Program-made: the position numbers and the translations under genes
Shown here: positions 45,402 through 54,830 of the stretch, piece after piece
Layout: each line of letters begins with the position of its first letter
Numbering within the stretch: the stretch's first letter is position 1
Assembly: GCF_001298525.1 (NCBI RefSeq)
Contig: NZ_CP012678.1
Location: 1 to 64,000 of the forward strand
Length of the DNA stretch: 64,000 nucleotides
Direction of reading: 5' to 3'
Origin: Psychrobacter urativorans
Lineage (GTDB): Bacteria > Pseudomonadota > Gammaproteobacteria > Pseudomonadales > Moraxellaceae
Notes under the pieces: model-generated
Databases searched by the model: none
Told to the model about the DNA's origin: nothing
What the model saw: the letters and a program-made list of their open reading frames with translations, nothing else

Positions 45402-46705
45402 GTAGGCATATCTAAATAGTGATGCACCAGCGGTGATAAATCAATCTCAACGCCTAAATTAACCAAATTCCAATATTGTCCAGATACGGTGCGATCCATC
45501 ATCATGGTGGTTGCTGACGGTTGAAACTGTCCAAAATATTTTAATGATGCGCGCATCTGGGTAATTGCTTCGTGATGCACTTGGCTCTTGGAAAAATCGA
45601 ACGCACCTTCTTGATAAGGAGGAATGGATAATGATTTTAGCCCAATAGACAGCCATTTTTGATAAAACTCACCCGGTACATGGGTTTTATTGTCGCGACG
45701 CACTTCTAAGGCAATTAAATCTTGTTCAAGGGCGGTCACATCACCTTTGATAGCGTGTTGAGCAAAGCGTCGAAACAGCTGTACTTCACTGTCGCTATAG
45801 CTGCGAATGCCACCAAAGTCATAAGCAACGACGCTACCATCAGCACGAAAAGCAAAATTTCCTGGATGCGGGTCGCAGTGCATACGATATAAGCCAAACA
45901 GTTGTCCTGCACTAAAGTGAAACAAATGCGTCGCAATTTTTTGCTTAATATCGTTATCCCATGTTGCGGCAATCGCTAACGGCTCGCCCATCTCTTCAGT
46001 CAACGTCAGAACCCGTTTGGAAGAATGACTACTGATAACTCTTGGAATAATGATACCGTCATCTCTAGAATGAAACGCGCCAAATACTCGTAAGTTATGC
46101 GCCTCTTTAATATAGTCAAGCTCATCATGTAAGCTTTGACGAATCTCATGAAACAGCTGTTCTTGTAGCGTACGGCTCATATTGAGCACGCCAGCAATTT
46201 TCAGCGCCATACGCACTTGTTTTAAATCACTATCGCAGTTTTTATCGACATCGGGATACTGTACTTTGACGACGACTTTTTGACCTGATGGCAGAATGGC
46301 TCTGTGCACTTGTCCGATAGACGCTGCCGCAAATGGTATTTCTTCAAAGCTGATAAATAAATCATTAATATTACCTTGCAGCTCATTTTCAACTTGCGCC
46401 CGTATCTGCGCATAAGGCATCGCCGGTGCATCTTTTTGCAACTTTTCTAAAGCGCTTGCCACTTCAGGTGGAAACACATCTTTATACTGCGAGGCAATTT
46501 GACCCACCTTCATGACCGCGCCTTTCATCTCACCAAGGGTCTCGGCAATTTGAATGCCCACGTCTTGCATCATCTCTGAGCGCGCTTGTAGGCGTTTCTC
46601 TTCGTCACTAGAGAAATGCTTCAATGAATTCTTCGCCGCCTTACCCGCAATACTTGCTGTCATACCTGCCAATTTCATAAAGCGTTTTCCGGACGATTTT
46701 GCCAT
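45398..46705 (-). CDS. ABC1/AarF family atypical kinase
   Basis: 435 aa. The family motif KVGQ is in GAVMKVGQIASQ, followed by FPPEVASALEKLQ, the nucleotide-site AAASIGQVHRA, HCDPHPGNF and YDFGG. These proteins resemble UbiB and support ubiquinone synthesis or lipid balance. It is shorter than E. coli UbiB (~545 aa) and lacks the C-terminal membrane pair, so it is a UbiB relative and not clearly UbiB itself. Confidence 0.88.
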   Translation of the reverse strand: MAKSSGKRFMKLAGMTASIAGKAAKNSLKHFSSDEEKRLQARSEMMQDVGIQIAETLGEMKGAVMKVGQIASQYKDVFPPEVASALEKLQKDAPAMPYAQIRAQVENELQGNINDLFISFEEIPFAAASIGQVHRAILPSGQKVVVKVQYPDVDKNCDSDLKQVRMALKIAGVLNMSRTLQEQLFHEIRQSLHDELDYIKEAHNLRVFGAFHSRDDGIIIPRVISSHSSKRVLTLTEEMGEPLAIAATWDNDIKQKIATHLFHFSAGQLFGLYRMHCDPHPGNFAFRADGSVVAYDFGGIRSYSDSEVQLFRRFAQHAIKGDVTALEQDLIALEVRRDNKTHVPGEFYQKWLSIGLKSLSIPPYQEGAFDFSKSQVHHEAITQMRASLKYFGQFQPSATTMMMDRTVSGQYWNLVNLGVEIDLSPLVHHYLDMPT

Positions 46706-46870
46706 TCATATCACCGTGTATTATTGACTATATAGTGTGTATTGAGCTGTTATGTGCTGAGCTGTTATTTTTTGAGCGGTGGATGACTGCGGCTCGTGGT
46801 TCTTAGTTCAGCGTTGATATTGTAATGAAGCATCACTTATTTAACCAGTAGGCTTCAGTTACCGAGGTTG

Positions 46871-47407
46871 TTATTCCGCTAAATTAATGTTGTACGTGTT
46901 CACTAACCAATAATTTAGCGCCATCTGATAGCCAAGATGCCCTAGACCGCAAATCACGCCGACTGCCACATCACTCAAATAAGAAAGATGTCGAAATGGC
47001 TCACGCGTATGAACATTGGACAAATGCACTTCGATAAAGGGCTTTTGGGTGGCGAGCAGCGCATCACGGAGCGCAACGGACGTATGTGTAAAAGCAGCAG
47101 GATTAATAATAATGGCATCAACTTGCTCAGTAGCGGGTGCTAATAAGCCATAATGCTGAATGTCATCAATCAGTTTACCTTCATGATTGGACTGAATGCA
47201 AATAAGTTCAATACCATGTTCAGCCGCACATGCGCTTAATTGTGCCTCGATATCAGCCAGAGTAGTGTGACCATATATTTCAGGCTCACGCTTACCAAGT
47301 AGATTGAGATTCACGCCATTAACTAACAGTAATTTACGCGTCAAAGATTGGGCTTCGTCGGACGATAGGGATATGTTTTGCGTTGAGGATTGAGAAGTCG
47401 CGCTCAT
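46871..47407 (-). CDS. aroQ: 3-dehydroquinate dehydratase, type II
   Basis: Third step of the shikimate pathway. The 178-aa product has [20 protein letters not shown] (catalytic Arg and Tyr), [18 protein letters not shown], and [19 protein letters not shown] with the catalytic His. About 25 Ser/Gln-rich residues precede the core. It is often linked to accBC in other genomes; it is not linked here. Confidence 0.95.
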   Translation of the reverse strand: MSATSQSSTQNISLSSDEAQSLTRKLLLVNGVNLNLLGKREPEIYGHTTLADIEAQLSACAAEHGIELICIQSNHEGKLIDDIQHYGLLAPATEQVDAIIINPAAFTHTSVALRDALLATQKPFIEVHLSNVHTREPFRHLSYLSDVAVGVICGLGHLGYQMALNYWLVNTYNINLAE

Positions 47408-47581
47408 AATTTTCTCTATATATAAGGAAGTAAAGAGGTAAAAGTAAATAAGGGATAGCGATTTTTTAAATGTTTTATTATTAAACTGTGGCGATTGTCC
47501 TTTATCATAACAGTTTGACTGGCATTTTATAAAGTAATGATAGAAAAGGTCATAGAGCCGTCAAAAATCGAGTTAAAATGC

Positions 47582-47835
47582 TTTATGTTGCTATAAACCC
47601 GTGTTATGATGTTTTTTAGGTAATAAATATTGCAAGCTTGTTACTGGTACGCTTGCAAGCGGCTCATTTTTAAGTCCGTTTAACGAATGATTATGATGAT
47701 AGTTATATGTGTATCCATACTTTTTAGTTAAATAACTGGTCTTAAATTCTGATTTTATGACTTTACTTAGATTCCGTCTATATACAATGTAGCAAATAAA
47801 TAGGCGACTAAGCACAATTTTTAGGAAATATGATT
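47582..47835 (+). promoter_or_regulatory. Promoter and ~220-nt leader of the cold-shock gene
   Basis: TTTATG (47582-47587) and TATGAT (47605-47610) are 17 bases apart, placing a start near 47617. The leader then contains a stem TTGCAAGC/GCTTGCAA (47630-47658). It is unusually long for the ~70-codon gene. Long structured leaders that change fold with temperature are known for cspA in E. coli. The upstream part of the 47408-47835 spacer shows no gene. Confidence 0.5.
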
Positions 47836-48051
47836 ATGTCAGCTCGTGAACAAGGTATCGTCAAGTGGTTTAATGACTCAAAAGGTTTTGGCTTCATTCA
47901 ACGTGACAGTGGCGAAGATATTTTTGTCCATTTCCGCGCGATTCAAGGTGATGGCTATCGCTCATTGCAAGATGGTGAAAAAGTTGAATTCATCGTTACT
48001 GAAGGTGAAAAAGGTCTGCAAGCTGAAGAAGTTAGAAAAGTAGGCGAGTAA
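47836..48051 (+). CDS. Cold-shock protein (CspA family)
   Basis: A 71-aa single OB-fold that binds single-stranded RNA and melts structure at low temperature. Both RNA-binding motifs are present: KGFGFI near residue 16 and DIFVHF near 29. The ATG at 47836 is preferred over one at 47830 because AGGAAA is then about 8 bases away. A DEAD-box helicase gene follows 200 bases later, another RNA-unwinding function. Confidence 0.95.
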   Translation: MSAREQGIVKWFNDSKGFGFIQRDSGEDIFVHFRAIQGDGYRSLQDGEKVEFIVTEGEKGLQAEEVRKVGE

Positions 48052-48251
48052 GCCATTTAGTCATTATTGCAGTTTAGCGTTAATGGCAGAGTGAACTACT
48101 GATATACTACTGAGTCAAGCCTGTCTTATCTTACCGAGGTGCAGAGTATCACCATGCATTCGGTAAAATATAGATATTGGGCTTGGCTTTTTTGCGTTTG
48201 ATGGCGTTTTATAGTTAAACGGTCATTATATAATCATATAAGGATAATTTT

Positions 48252-49406
48252 TTGAGTAACTTCACGACTTTTACGGACTTACCACTGTCAGCACCGACAT
48301 TAAAAGCAATCGATGACTTAGGGTTTACCGAGCTGACTGCCATTCAAGCGCAAATATTGCCACATACCTTAGCGCATCAAGATGCTATCGGGCAGGCGCA
48401 AACGGGTACAGGAAAGACCGCCACATTTTTGCTGACAATTATGGAAGCATTGCTTACGCGTCCTTTTGCGAGTGATGAAGATCGCTATTTAGGTGAGCCA
48501 CGTGCCGTTGTGATGGCGCCTACTCGCGAGCTTGCGCAGCAGATATTTGATGATTGTATCGCATTGACTAAATATACCTCGCTGCATAGTGTATGTATCA
48601 TGGGTGGTACGAATTATGAAACGCAGCAGCATGAGCTTGAGCGTCAATATGTTGATATTTTGATTGCCACACCAGGACGTCTGATTGATTTAATGAATAA
48701 AGGCATGGTATATCTTGACCGTGTGGAAGTATTGGTATTAGATGAAGCCGACCGTATGTTGGATATGGGTTTTATTCCTGATATCAAGCGTTTGGTAGGT
48801 AGAATGCCGCCGAATACTGACCGCCAAAGCTTACTGTTTTCGGCAACATTTAACCAAGATGTGATGAATTTAGCCTATCGCTGGTTGCATGAGCCACAGT
48901 TTGTCGAAATTGAGCCGGAACATAAGACCAGTGAGCTGGTAGAGCAGCATTTTTATCTACTAACAGAAAGTCAGAAATTAGAAGCACTAGAGCGTATTCT
49001 CAACGATGAGGGCGTGGATAAAGTTATTATCTTTGCCAATCGTAAAGACCAAGTGAAACGTCTGTATCATAAACTGCGTCAAGGGCATAACATCGTTATG
49101 CTATCTGGTGATGTGATTCAGCAAAAACGTGAGAAATATTTACAGCGTTTTAAGGATGGTCATGCGTCAATATTGGTAGCGACCGATGTCGCTGGGCGCG
49201 GTATTCATGTTGACGATATCAGTCATGTGATTAATTATACGTTGCCAGAACAACCTGATGATTATGTGCATCGTATTGGACGCACTGGACGCGCTGGACA
49301 GACAGGCATTAGTATTAGCTTTGTTAGCGAAGACGATGCCTTTAATTTACCAGCATTAGAGAAGCATTTAGATACCAAGTTCACTCTTGAGCAATGGCAG
49401 CAGTAA
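48252..49406 (+). CDS. DEAD-box RNA helicase (RhlB-like)
   Basis: 384 aa, the minimal two-domain helicase without long tails. All motifs are visible: AQTGTGKT, PTRELAQQ, a DEAD box in VLDEADRML, SAT, and HRIGRTGRAG. The TTG start at 48252 has AAGGA upstream. Its short size is closest to RhlB, which works with the RNA degradosome, but RhlE-like roles cannot be excluded. Confidence 0.93.
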   Translation: MSNFTTFTDLPLSAPTLKAIDDLGFTELTAIQAQILPHTLAHQDAIGQAQTGTGKTATFLLTIMEALLTRPFASDEDRYLGEPRAVVMAPTRELAQQIFDDCIALTKYTSLHSVCIMGGTNYETQQHELERQYVDILIATPGRLIDLMNKGMVYLDRVEVLVLDEADRMLDMGFIPDIKRLVGRMPPNTDRQSLLFSATFNQDVMNLAYRWLHEPQFVEIEPEHKTSELVEQHFYLLTESQKLEALERILNDEGVDKVIIFANRKDQVKRLYHKLRQGHNIVMLSGDVIQQKREKYLQRFKDGHASILVATDVAGRGIHVDDISHVINYTLPEQPDDYVHRIGRTGRAGQTGISISFVSEDDAFNLPALEKHLDTKFTLEQWQQ

Positions 49407-49497
49407 TTGTTCATAGTTATTGTCGAGCACTTTTACACTAGTAGTGTGTTTTCACTATAAGTGATAAATGCTTAATAAGTAATAAATAATTAACCAT

Positions 49498-49539
49498 AAA
49501 AAAACCATCAACGTTATCAGTAGCATTGATGGTTTTTTT
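49498..49539. terminator. Bidirectional rho-independent terminator
   Basis: AAAAAAACCATCAA pairs with TTGATGGTTTTTTT around a ~14-base loop, between the helicase gene and the leftward membrane-protein gene. Confidence 0.88.
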
Positions 49540-49588
49540 CTTACTGTCGTTATATTTTACATAAAAAGTTAGCGGTGATTATTTGTTA

Positions 49589-50491
49589 TTAATGGGCATG
49601 TTCCATGGTAGCGGTATGCTCATTATTCATATTGTGCTCGCTTGGCATAGCACTCATATCATGCATGCTATGATCCATATTAGGTGCCATTTCAGGCGTC
49701 ATAGTATGATTCATTTGGCTCATATCATGATGTGCGGACGTACCAGCATCAGATATCATCGCTGAATGACTACTATGATCCATTTGCATATCGCCACCAT
49801 GACTACTGTGTCCACCATGCATACTGCTCATCGCCATCGGCACGACAATGACAGCCAGTCCTGATAGCATCATGATAGCGCCATTCATTTGTCGCAAGCG
49901 CAAGCGCCCAATTTGATTGCGCAACCAGCTCACGGTTTCATGGGTGGCAACCAACATGGGTACAGTACCTAACCCAAACGCAAACATCAAGACCGCACCA
50001 GTTAAAGGTTCATGACCAACAACAGCGATAAGTAGCGCACCATAAACCAGTCCGCAAGGTAAAAACCCCCATAATAAACCTGCCGTCAATGCTCGTGGAA
50101 AGGTGGTGAGAGGAAATACTTTTTTGCGTAAGGGCGCCAAAGCTTGCCAAAAGCGCATACCTAGACGTTCAAGTTTCGTTAAAAAAGGTGCGCCAAGCAT
50201 CGTCATGCCCACAAATACTAATACCAAACCCAGTAAAATACGCGGGATATTATTACCTACCATGACAGGCGCTAGGACAGTTGTACCAATTAAACCCGCA
50301 ATTAACCCTAAAGAGGCGTAGCTAAGCAAACGCCCAAGATGGTACGTTGCAATCAAGCCACGACGTTTGGCTGGGCTAACATCTTTCATGGATAAACCAA
50401 AAGCGGCAACAAGACCGCCACACATACCCAAGCAATGTGGTGAACCAAAAAATCCCATCAGTAATGCGGCGACTAATAAAGCGATGGTCAT
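49589..50491 (-). CDS. TauE/SafE-type membrane protein with His/Met-rich tail
   Basis: 300 aa from the ATG at 50491; longer readings exist. About six membrane helices begin with GFFGSPHCLGMCGGL, a Cys/His motif typical of this group found beside ccoS. The last ~75 residues contain many HSSHG, MDHS, HDMS and MNHT elements, a composition typical of copper or silver binding. Together with ccoS directly upstream, this points to copper handling for cbb3-type cytochrome oxidase, which is inference from context. Confidence 0.82.
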   Translation of the reverse strand: MTIALLVAALLMGFFGSPHCLGMCGGLVAAFGLSMKDVSPAKRRGLIATYHLGRLLSYASLGLIAGLIGTTVLAPVMVGNNIPRILLGLVLVFVGMTMLGAPFLTKLERLGMRFWQALAPLRKKVFPLTTFPRALTAGLLWGFLPCGLVYGALLIAVVGHEPLTGAVLMFAFGLGTVPMLVATHETVSWLRNQIGRLRLRQMNGAIMMLSGLAVIVVPMAMSSMHGGHSSHGGDMQMDHSSHSAMISDAGTSAHHDMSQMNHTMTPEMAPNMDHSMHDMSAMPSEHNMNNEHTATMEHAH

Positions 50492-50619
50492 AATGAACGT
50501 CTCTTCAAATAAAAGATAGTTTGGGAAAAACTGTCGATAGCTCATAGTATTGAGCATTGGTTGTTACTTATTAAGCTTCTAAAATTATAACATAATATAT
50601 TATTATATAATATATTTAA

Positions 50620-50895
50620 CTAATATTCGGTTTCGTTTTTATTATTATCGTTTGTAAGCGATGTTTGAATGCTCGCTTCATTAATTGTAGATTGATCTAT
50701 AGGATTGTTGCCAGTGTTGGTGTAGTCGTGAGCTTGAAGGGTTTGGCGGCGCTCTTGGCGATCGTCTAAAATAATGCGCTGTGACGCGTTGTCCAAATCC
50801 TCAAACTGATTGGATTTCACCGCGTAACGTACCGCCCAAATAGCCACCACAAACAGCATTAGACTCAATGGAATTAATAAAAAAATGCTGAGCAT
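50620..50895 (-). CDS. ccoS: cbb3-type cytochrome oxidase assembly protein CcoS
   Basis: 91 aa with one N-terminal helix (IFLLIPLSLMLFVVAIWAVRYAVKSNQFEDLD), the hallmark of CcoS, followed by a polar tail. CcoS is needed for cofactor insertion into cbb3 oxidase. The oxidase genes and ccoGHI are not in this window. It lies 128 bases upstream of the His/Met-rich membrane protein on the same strand. Confidence 0.85.
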   Translation of the reverse strand: MLSIFLLIPLSLMLFVVAIWAVRYAVKSNQFEDLDNASQRIILDDRQERRQTLQAHDYTNTGNNPIDQSTINEASIQTSLTNDNNKNETEY

Positions 50896-50960
50896 GATAG
50901 ACCTCGAAGCGGATAATTTTTGGATAGGCTGTAAGTCCTATTATACGCTGTTTATCCATA

Positions 50961-51022
50961 GAGTAAGTATTGATGCTTACTCTAAGTGATATTAAATGCA
51001 GATAACTATATTTAATATCACT
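50961..51022. other. Two adjacent perfect inverted repeats
   Basis: GAGTAAG/CTTACTC (50961-50982) is followed at once by AGTGATATTAAA/TTTAATATCACT (50985-51022). Both lie between the DUF218 stop and the ccoS start, so they could end the murB transcript or control ccoS. No strong T-run follows on the minus strand. Confidence 0.6.
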
Positions 51023-51056
51023 GTGTTTTTGATAACGTTATTTTTAATAAGAGTAT

Positions 51057-51827
51057 TTAGTTAAAGGTCTTTATCGCATTACCTCTTGGCGTTAATAATT
51101 GCTGTTCACTCACCTCGTCAGCGTGGCGACAGTTCGACTGCGGTCGAATCACATCGCGCAGATAGGCGGCAATTTCGTATACTGCACGGCGAGAATGGCT
51201 TAGATTTTGTGCTGGTTGCATCCAATCACGCCTAACTGGTAATGGTGCATCAATTGGGGTGGTGTTAATATTATTTAACGCAAACTGCCGACGCGCACGT
51301 GCCATATGATAGCTGTCAGTGACGAGGTAAACGTGATGTAAGGGGATGCGTTTAGCGGTGAAACGCGCATTTTCGCACGTGTTCATACTGGCATTTTCGC
51401 TGATAATCCCATCGATACCATGCTCAATGAGCCATTGCCCAAGCCAAGGCGCTTCAGCACCACTCAATACTACAGGTAGCGGCAGATCATGGTATGCCGT
51501 CGCAGTAGTACGAACACGGTTGAGACTATAGCCATTTAATATAATACGATTGTCACTATCATTAGTCAGACCACCACCAAGTATTACATAAGCCGTCGGC
51601 GGCGAGCTCATCGCCGCGCCAGTCATAGTGGGTAATGGCAAATGCTGAAAAATATAAATAACGACGCGAGAAAATAATGGGGTAAATAAACTGACCAATA
51701 CCACAATAATAATCGCTGAGCCAACCACAAAAGTAATATGAATGATGCGAAAGACTTTAATCGTACGCTCCGCTGAGCGCAAATAGTAGCGCCACAGGCG
51801 TTTAGATAATAGTCGCTTAGACAGCAT
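51057..51827 (-). CDS. DUF218 (YdcF/ElyC/SanA-like) membrane protein
   Basis: 256 aa from the ATG at 51827, which has AGGG 5 bases upstream and overlaps the murB stop by 11 bases. A longer reading to 51875 overlaps murB by 59. One or two N-terminal membrane helices precede a DUF218 domain: YVILGGGLT, VVLSGAEAPW, the conserved STENARF-like NTCENARF and VTDSYHMARA. Relatives in E. coli affect envelope integrity; coupling to murB supports an envelope role. Confidence 0.85.
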   Translation of the reverse strand: MLSKRLLSKRLWRYYLRSAERTIKVFRIIHITFVVGSAIIIVVLVSLFTPLFSRVVIYIFQHLPLPTMTGAAMSSPPTAYVILGGGLTNDSDNRIILNGYSLNRVRTTATAYHDLPLPVVLSGAEAPWLGQWLIEHGIDGIISENASMNTCENARFTAKRIPLHHVYLVTDSYHMARARRQFALNNINTTPIDAPLPVRRDWMQPAQNLSHSRRAVYEIAAYLRDVIRPQSNCRHADEVSEQQLLTPRGNAIKTFN

Positions 51828-52941
51828 ACTGACCCTGTCCAATAGTGGCATCAGCATTAACCCAAACAGGCTCACGTGCCAAAGTTATCGCAAATTTGTC
51901 GTAAACACAGGAAGCAATATAGTTTTGGGCGTTAGCAACATCGTCTTGGGTCGACTGATATGGACTGTGATTCGTCAAAACCAGCGCTTGTTGTTGATGC
52001 GTAAACACAGGAGCGATACCGCCACCTTTTAAGCCTGCCTGTTCAATGAGCCAACCTGCCGCCACTTTGACCGTTGATTCAGGCATAGGATAGCCGACAA
52101 TATGGGGATAAGAGACTTGTAGGGCGGTAAATTGCGCTTGACTAATAATAGGGTTTTGGAAAAAACTCCCACAATTAGGCAATTGCTTAGGGTCAGGTAA
52201 TTTTTGTTGTCTAATATCAATAATTGCCTGCATCACATCCGCAGGATTCGGCTGCTCGCGTCCGTCCTGTGTCGCATAAGTTTGCGCCACTGTTTGTACA
52301 TCGCCATAACTTGCCAAAACTCGCGCAGCGTCCGTATGCAAACGAAAGCCCACACGGCTAATCAACCACGTATTTGGGGCTCGTTTAAACAGACTATCAC
52401 GATAGCCAAACTGGCAATCATTGGCTGATAAACGCTGCCACGTTTTACTCGGTAAATGATACGCACGGACATATTGTAGACAGTCCTCTAGTTGTACGCC
52501 ATACGCACCAATATTTTGTACTGGAGCAGCACCAGTTAATCCGGGTATCAGCGCTAAATTCTCTAGCCCATAGAATCCTTGACTGACAGTATGCGTAACC
52601 AAATCATGCCAGTTTTCACCTGCCATCACTTCAATGTCGACATACTCATCGGTCTGTTGCGTGATGTTAATACCACGCATCTGTGGTTGTAATACCGTCG
52701 CGTGTAGCTTGGCGGGTAACAGGACATTACTACCGCCAGACAATACGAATAACGGCACACTGCCATCATCGCTTGCCATAAACTCATCAAGCTGCGCCTC
52801 ATCCGTTAACGTCACCACAGTATCCGCCACGCAAGCTAATGCCATCGTGTTTGCATGTGACAAGTCATGCGATAAGTTATGATGTGGTTTATGAGATAAG
52901 CCCTGTTGGACTGTAGGAGTAGAGTGTAAAGCTAGGGTCAT
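51817..52941 (-). CDS. murB: UDP-N-acetylenolpyruvoylglucosamine reductase
   Basis: FAD enzyme that makes UDP-N-acetylmuramate for peptidoglycan. The 374-aa product has the FAD segment LSGGSNVLL, then LIPGLTGAAPVQNIGAYGVQ, the catalytic-serine region YRDSLFK, and CGSFFQNP. It is type I, with an extra His/Ser-rich N-terminus of about 25 residues. Its start codon region stands alone upstream; the DUF218 gene overlaps its end. Confidence 0.95.
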   Translation of the reverse strand: MTLALHSTPTVQQGLSHKPHHNLSHDLSHANTMALACVADTVVTLTDEAQLDEFMASDDGSVPLFVLSGGSNVLLPAKLHATVLQPQMRGINITQQTDEYVDIEVMAGENWHDLVTHTVSQGFYGLENLALIPGLTGAAPVQNIGAYGVQLEDCLQYVRAYHLPSKTWQRLSANDCQFGYRDSLFKRAPNTWLISRVGFRLHTDAARVLASYGDVQTVAQTYATQDGREQPNPADVMQAIIDIRQQKLPDPKQLPNCGSFFQNPIISQAQFTALQVSYPHIVGYPMPESTVKVAAGWLIEQAGLKGGGIAPVFTHQQQALVLTNHSPYQSTQDDVANAQNYIASCVYDKFAITLAREPVWVNADATIGQGQYAV

Positions 52942-53120
52942 AACACAACCTATTGGGCGAACAGATAAGGTTTAATTGGTTAATAAATGATAATAAAGTC
53001 ATCATCAATATACAGAACAGTATAAGGGATAAGCCATTAAAAAGTAGATAAAATAGCTAATTTTTAATGGCGAATTGTGTCTATCTTTATACGGTCAAAT
53101 AATAACGAACCCGCTGAAAT

Positions 53121-53618
53121 TTAGTTGGTTCTCCAGCTTTCAATCCAAGCCTGCGAGCTTGACTCAATACGCTCAATCACTTCCTCAAAAGCATCACCAT
53201 CACCTTGATAAGGGTCGGGTACGTCGTCGCCACCATAGGTAGGGTCTTCTTCACTAAACAAAGCCAGTTTAGCCAAGCTGTCTTCTGTGTCCGTCATGCT
53301 GTCTTTAATGACTTGGAGGTCGGCTAAGTTTTGACCATCCATTGCCAAAATCAAATCAAAATTACGAAAGTCATCTACATTTACTTGGCGTGCTTTCAGT
53401 TTACTGATGTTATAGCCGTGCGCTTTGGCATGACGCTGAGCTCGCTCATCGGGTGCATGCCCAATATGCCAATTTCCTGTACCCGCTGAGTCTACTTTCA
53501 TTGCAAGCCCTGCCACCGCTGCTTGCTGACGGAAAATCTCCTCGGCAGTCGGTGACCTGCAAATATTGCCCAAACAAACCAACAATACAGATGATGGTGT
53601 AGACGCTTTCATGAGCAT
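53121..53618 (-). CDS. Low-molecular-weight protein-tyrosine phosphatase
   Basis: 165 aa from the ATG at 53618 (AAAGG a few bases upstream). The phosphate loop CLGNICRSP (C-x4-CRS) is near the N-terminus, and the general acid Asp is in VPDPYQGD. Bacterial members act on tyrosine kinases of capsule export or on other phosphoproteins. No kinase gene is nearby, so the target is unknown. Confidence 0.93.
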   Translation of the reverse strand: MLMKASTPSSVLLVCLGNICRSPTAEEIFRQQAAVAGLAMKVDSAGTGNWHIGHAPDERAQRHAKAHGYNISKLKARQVNVDDFRNFDLILAMDGQNLADLQVIKDSMTDTEDSLAKLALFSEEDPTYGGDDVPDPYQGDGDAFEEVIERIESSSQAWIESWRTN

Positions 53619-53860
53619 AGTGAGACCTTTTATAACAAAAAAACATGCCATAAAAAACCAGCACTGATAATGCGGCTTATGAGCATGCTAATGGATAAAT
53701 AAATCAGTATTTAGCGTAACGCTTAATACCTAAAATGGCAAGTGTCTAGGTTAGACAATAGCGTTCATTCGTTGAAACGCCAAGGATACTGTGGTTTAGC
53801 TTAAACGCTTAATAAGTGACTGATCATAAATTGAGCAAGCAAATGTTGATACAGAACACA

Positions 53861-54280
53861 TTAGTCTCGACTATTTTTAAAGCGATGCAAATCACGGCGT
53901 TCTTTCTTATTGGGCTTATTATCAGGACGCGCAAGGTTGGCAAGTTTACGCTGTTCGGCAAAATAGGCGCGGCGCTCTTCGCTTTCAGTAGTCTCTGAAT
54001 ATAAGACTTGGGCGGCAGTAGCATCGCCTCGCTGAGCTGTGAGCGCTTCAACGGTCACTGTTTTTTCAGTCATTGCAGTGGCAGACCCTTGACGAATGGT
54101 CAGCTCGTCACCGACCGTAATCTCTTTACTGCTCTTCACGCGGCTACCACCGTAATGTACGCGCCCGCTTTCGATTGCTTGTTTAGCAAGCGAGCGCGTT
54201 CTATAAAAGCGTGCCGCCCACAGCCATTTATCAAGACGAATTTTGCTTGGCGTACTGGGTATATCGTTATTTTTACTCAT
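53861..54280 (-). CDS. hslR: Heat-shock protein 15 (ribosome-associated S4 protein)
   Basis: 139 aa. An S4 RNA-binding domain occupies residues ~13-75 (RLDKWLWAARFYRTRSLAKQAIESG) and is followed by a basic, Arg/Lys-rich tail ending RRDLHRFKNSRD. In E. coli this protein recycles stalled 50S subunits that carry peptidyl-tRNA. The ATG at 54280 has GAGG upstream; the codon before it is an in-frame TTG. Confidence 0.92.
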   Translation of the reverse strand: MSKNNDIPSTPSKIRLDKWLWAARFYRTRSLAKQAIESGRVHYGGSRVKSSKEITVGDELTIRQGSATAMTEKTVTVEALTAQRGDATAAQVLYSETTESEERRAYFAEQRKLANLARPDNKPNKKERRDLHRFKNSRD

Positions 54281-54405
54281 CAAAACCTCATATGATATTA
54301 ATACTATTTAATCAATTAATTTTAATGGAATGTGTTTCTAAACCATTCAAAGATATGATTACATTTTCAATAAAAGATACTTCTTTTATAAAAATAACAT
54401 AGTTA

Positions 54406-54762
54406 TTAACGACAGAATTGGTCTTCGCAAGGAATACCGTCATTATTGCCATCCATTTTAGTATTGGGACAATGTTTTATAAAGTAGGTGGCTTCTTCAC
54501 AGGATTTCATTTGTGAACAGTGCTGTCTACCATCACAAGTGAAACTGGGTGTATTCGGTGATGTATTAGTTGCAGTAGTCATTGGTGTAGTCAGCGCTTG
54601 CGGTTCAGGAGATGAATCATTATAAGACGGTGGTATGTTTTCTAAGTCAGCAGCAGTGAAAGTAGGCACAGTAGTAGCGGATTCAGTCTCAGTTACTTGA
54701 AATTTTTGATAGCCATAAAATGCTAAAACACATAACGCCATAATGATTAGAATTTGCTTCAT
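54406..54762 (-). CDS. Excalibur-domain exported protein
   Basis: 118 aa. An N-terminal membrane anchor or signal segment (ILIIMALCVLAFYG) is followed by a Thr/Pro/Ser-rich linker. A C-terminal Excalibur domain begins at CDGRQHCSQM and ends MDGNNDGIPCEDQFC, with a DxDxDG-like calcium loop and six cysteines. Function of such proteins is not established; the domain is extracytoplasmic. Confidence 0.88.
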   Translation of the reverse strand: MKQILIIMALCVLAFYGYQKFQVTETESATTVPTFTAADLENIPPSYNDSSPEPQALTTPMTTATNTSPNTPSFTCDGRQHCSQMKSCEEATYFIKHCPNTKMDGNNDGIPCEDQFCR

Positions 54763-54765
54763 AAC

Positions 54766-54795
54766 ATCTCAATCAAAAATATCTCAATTAAAAAG
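54766..54795. repeat. 15-bp tandem repeat, 2 copies
   Basis: ATCTCAATCAAAAAT is followed by ATCTCAATTAAAAAG, between ilvA and the Excalibur gene. Confidence 0.65.
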
Positions 54796-54830
54796 AACAC
54801 TGAACCGCAAGTTTAAGCCGTAAATTTATC

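Noticed and set aside
47591..47815. Leftward 74-codon frame upstream of the cold-shock gene
   Set aside because: It overlaps the cold-shock leader, has no ribosome site, and its peptide looks like random AT-rich translation.
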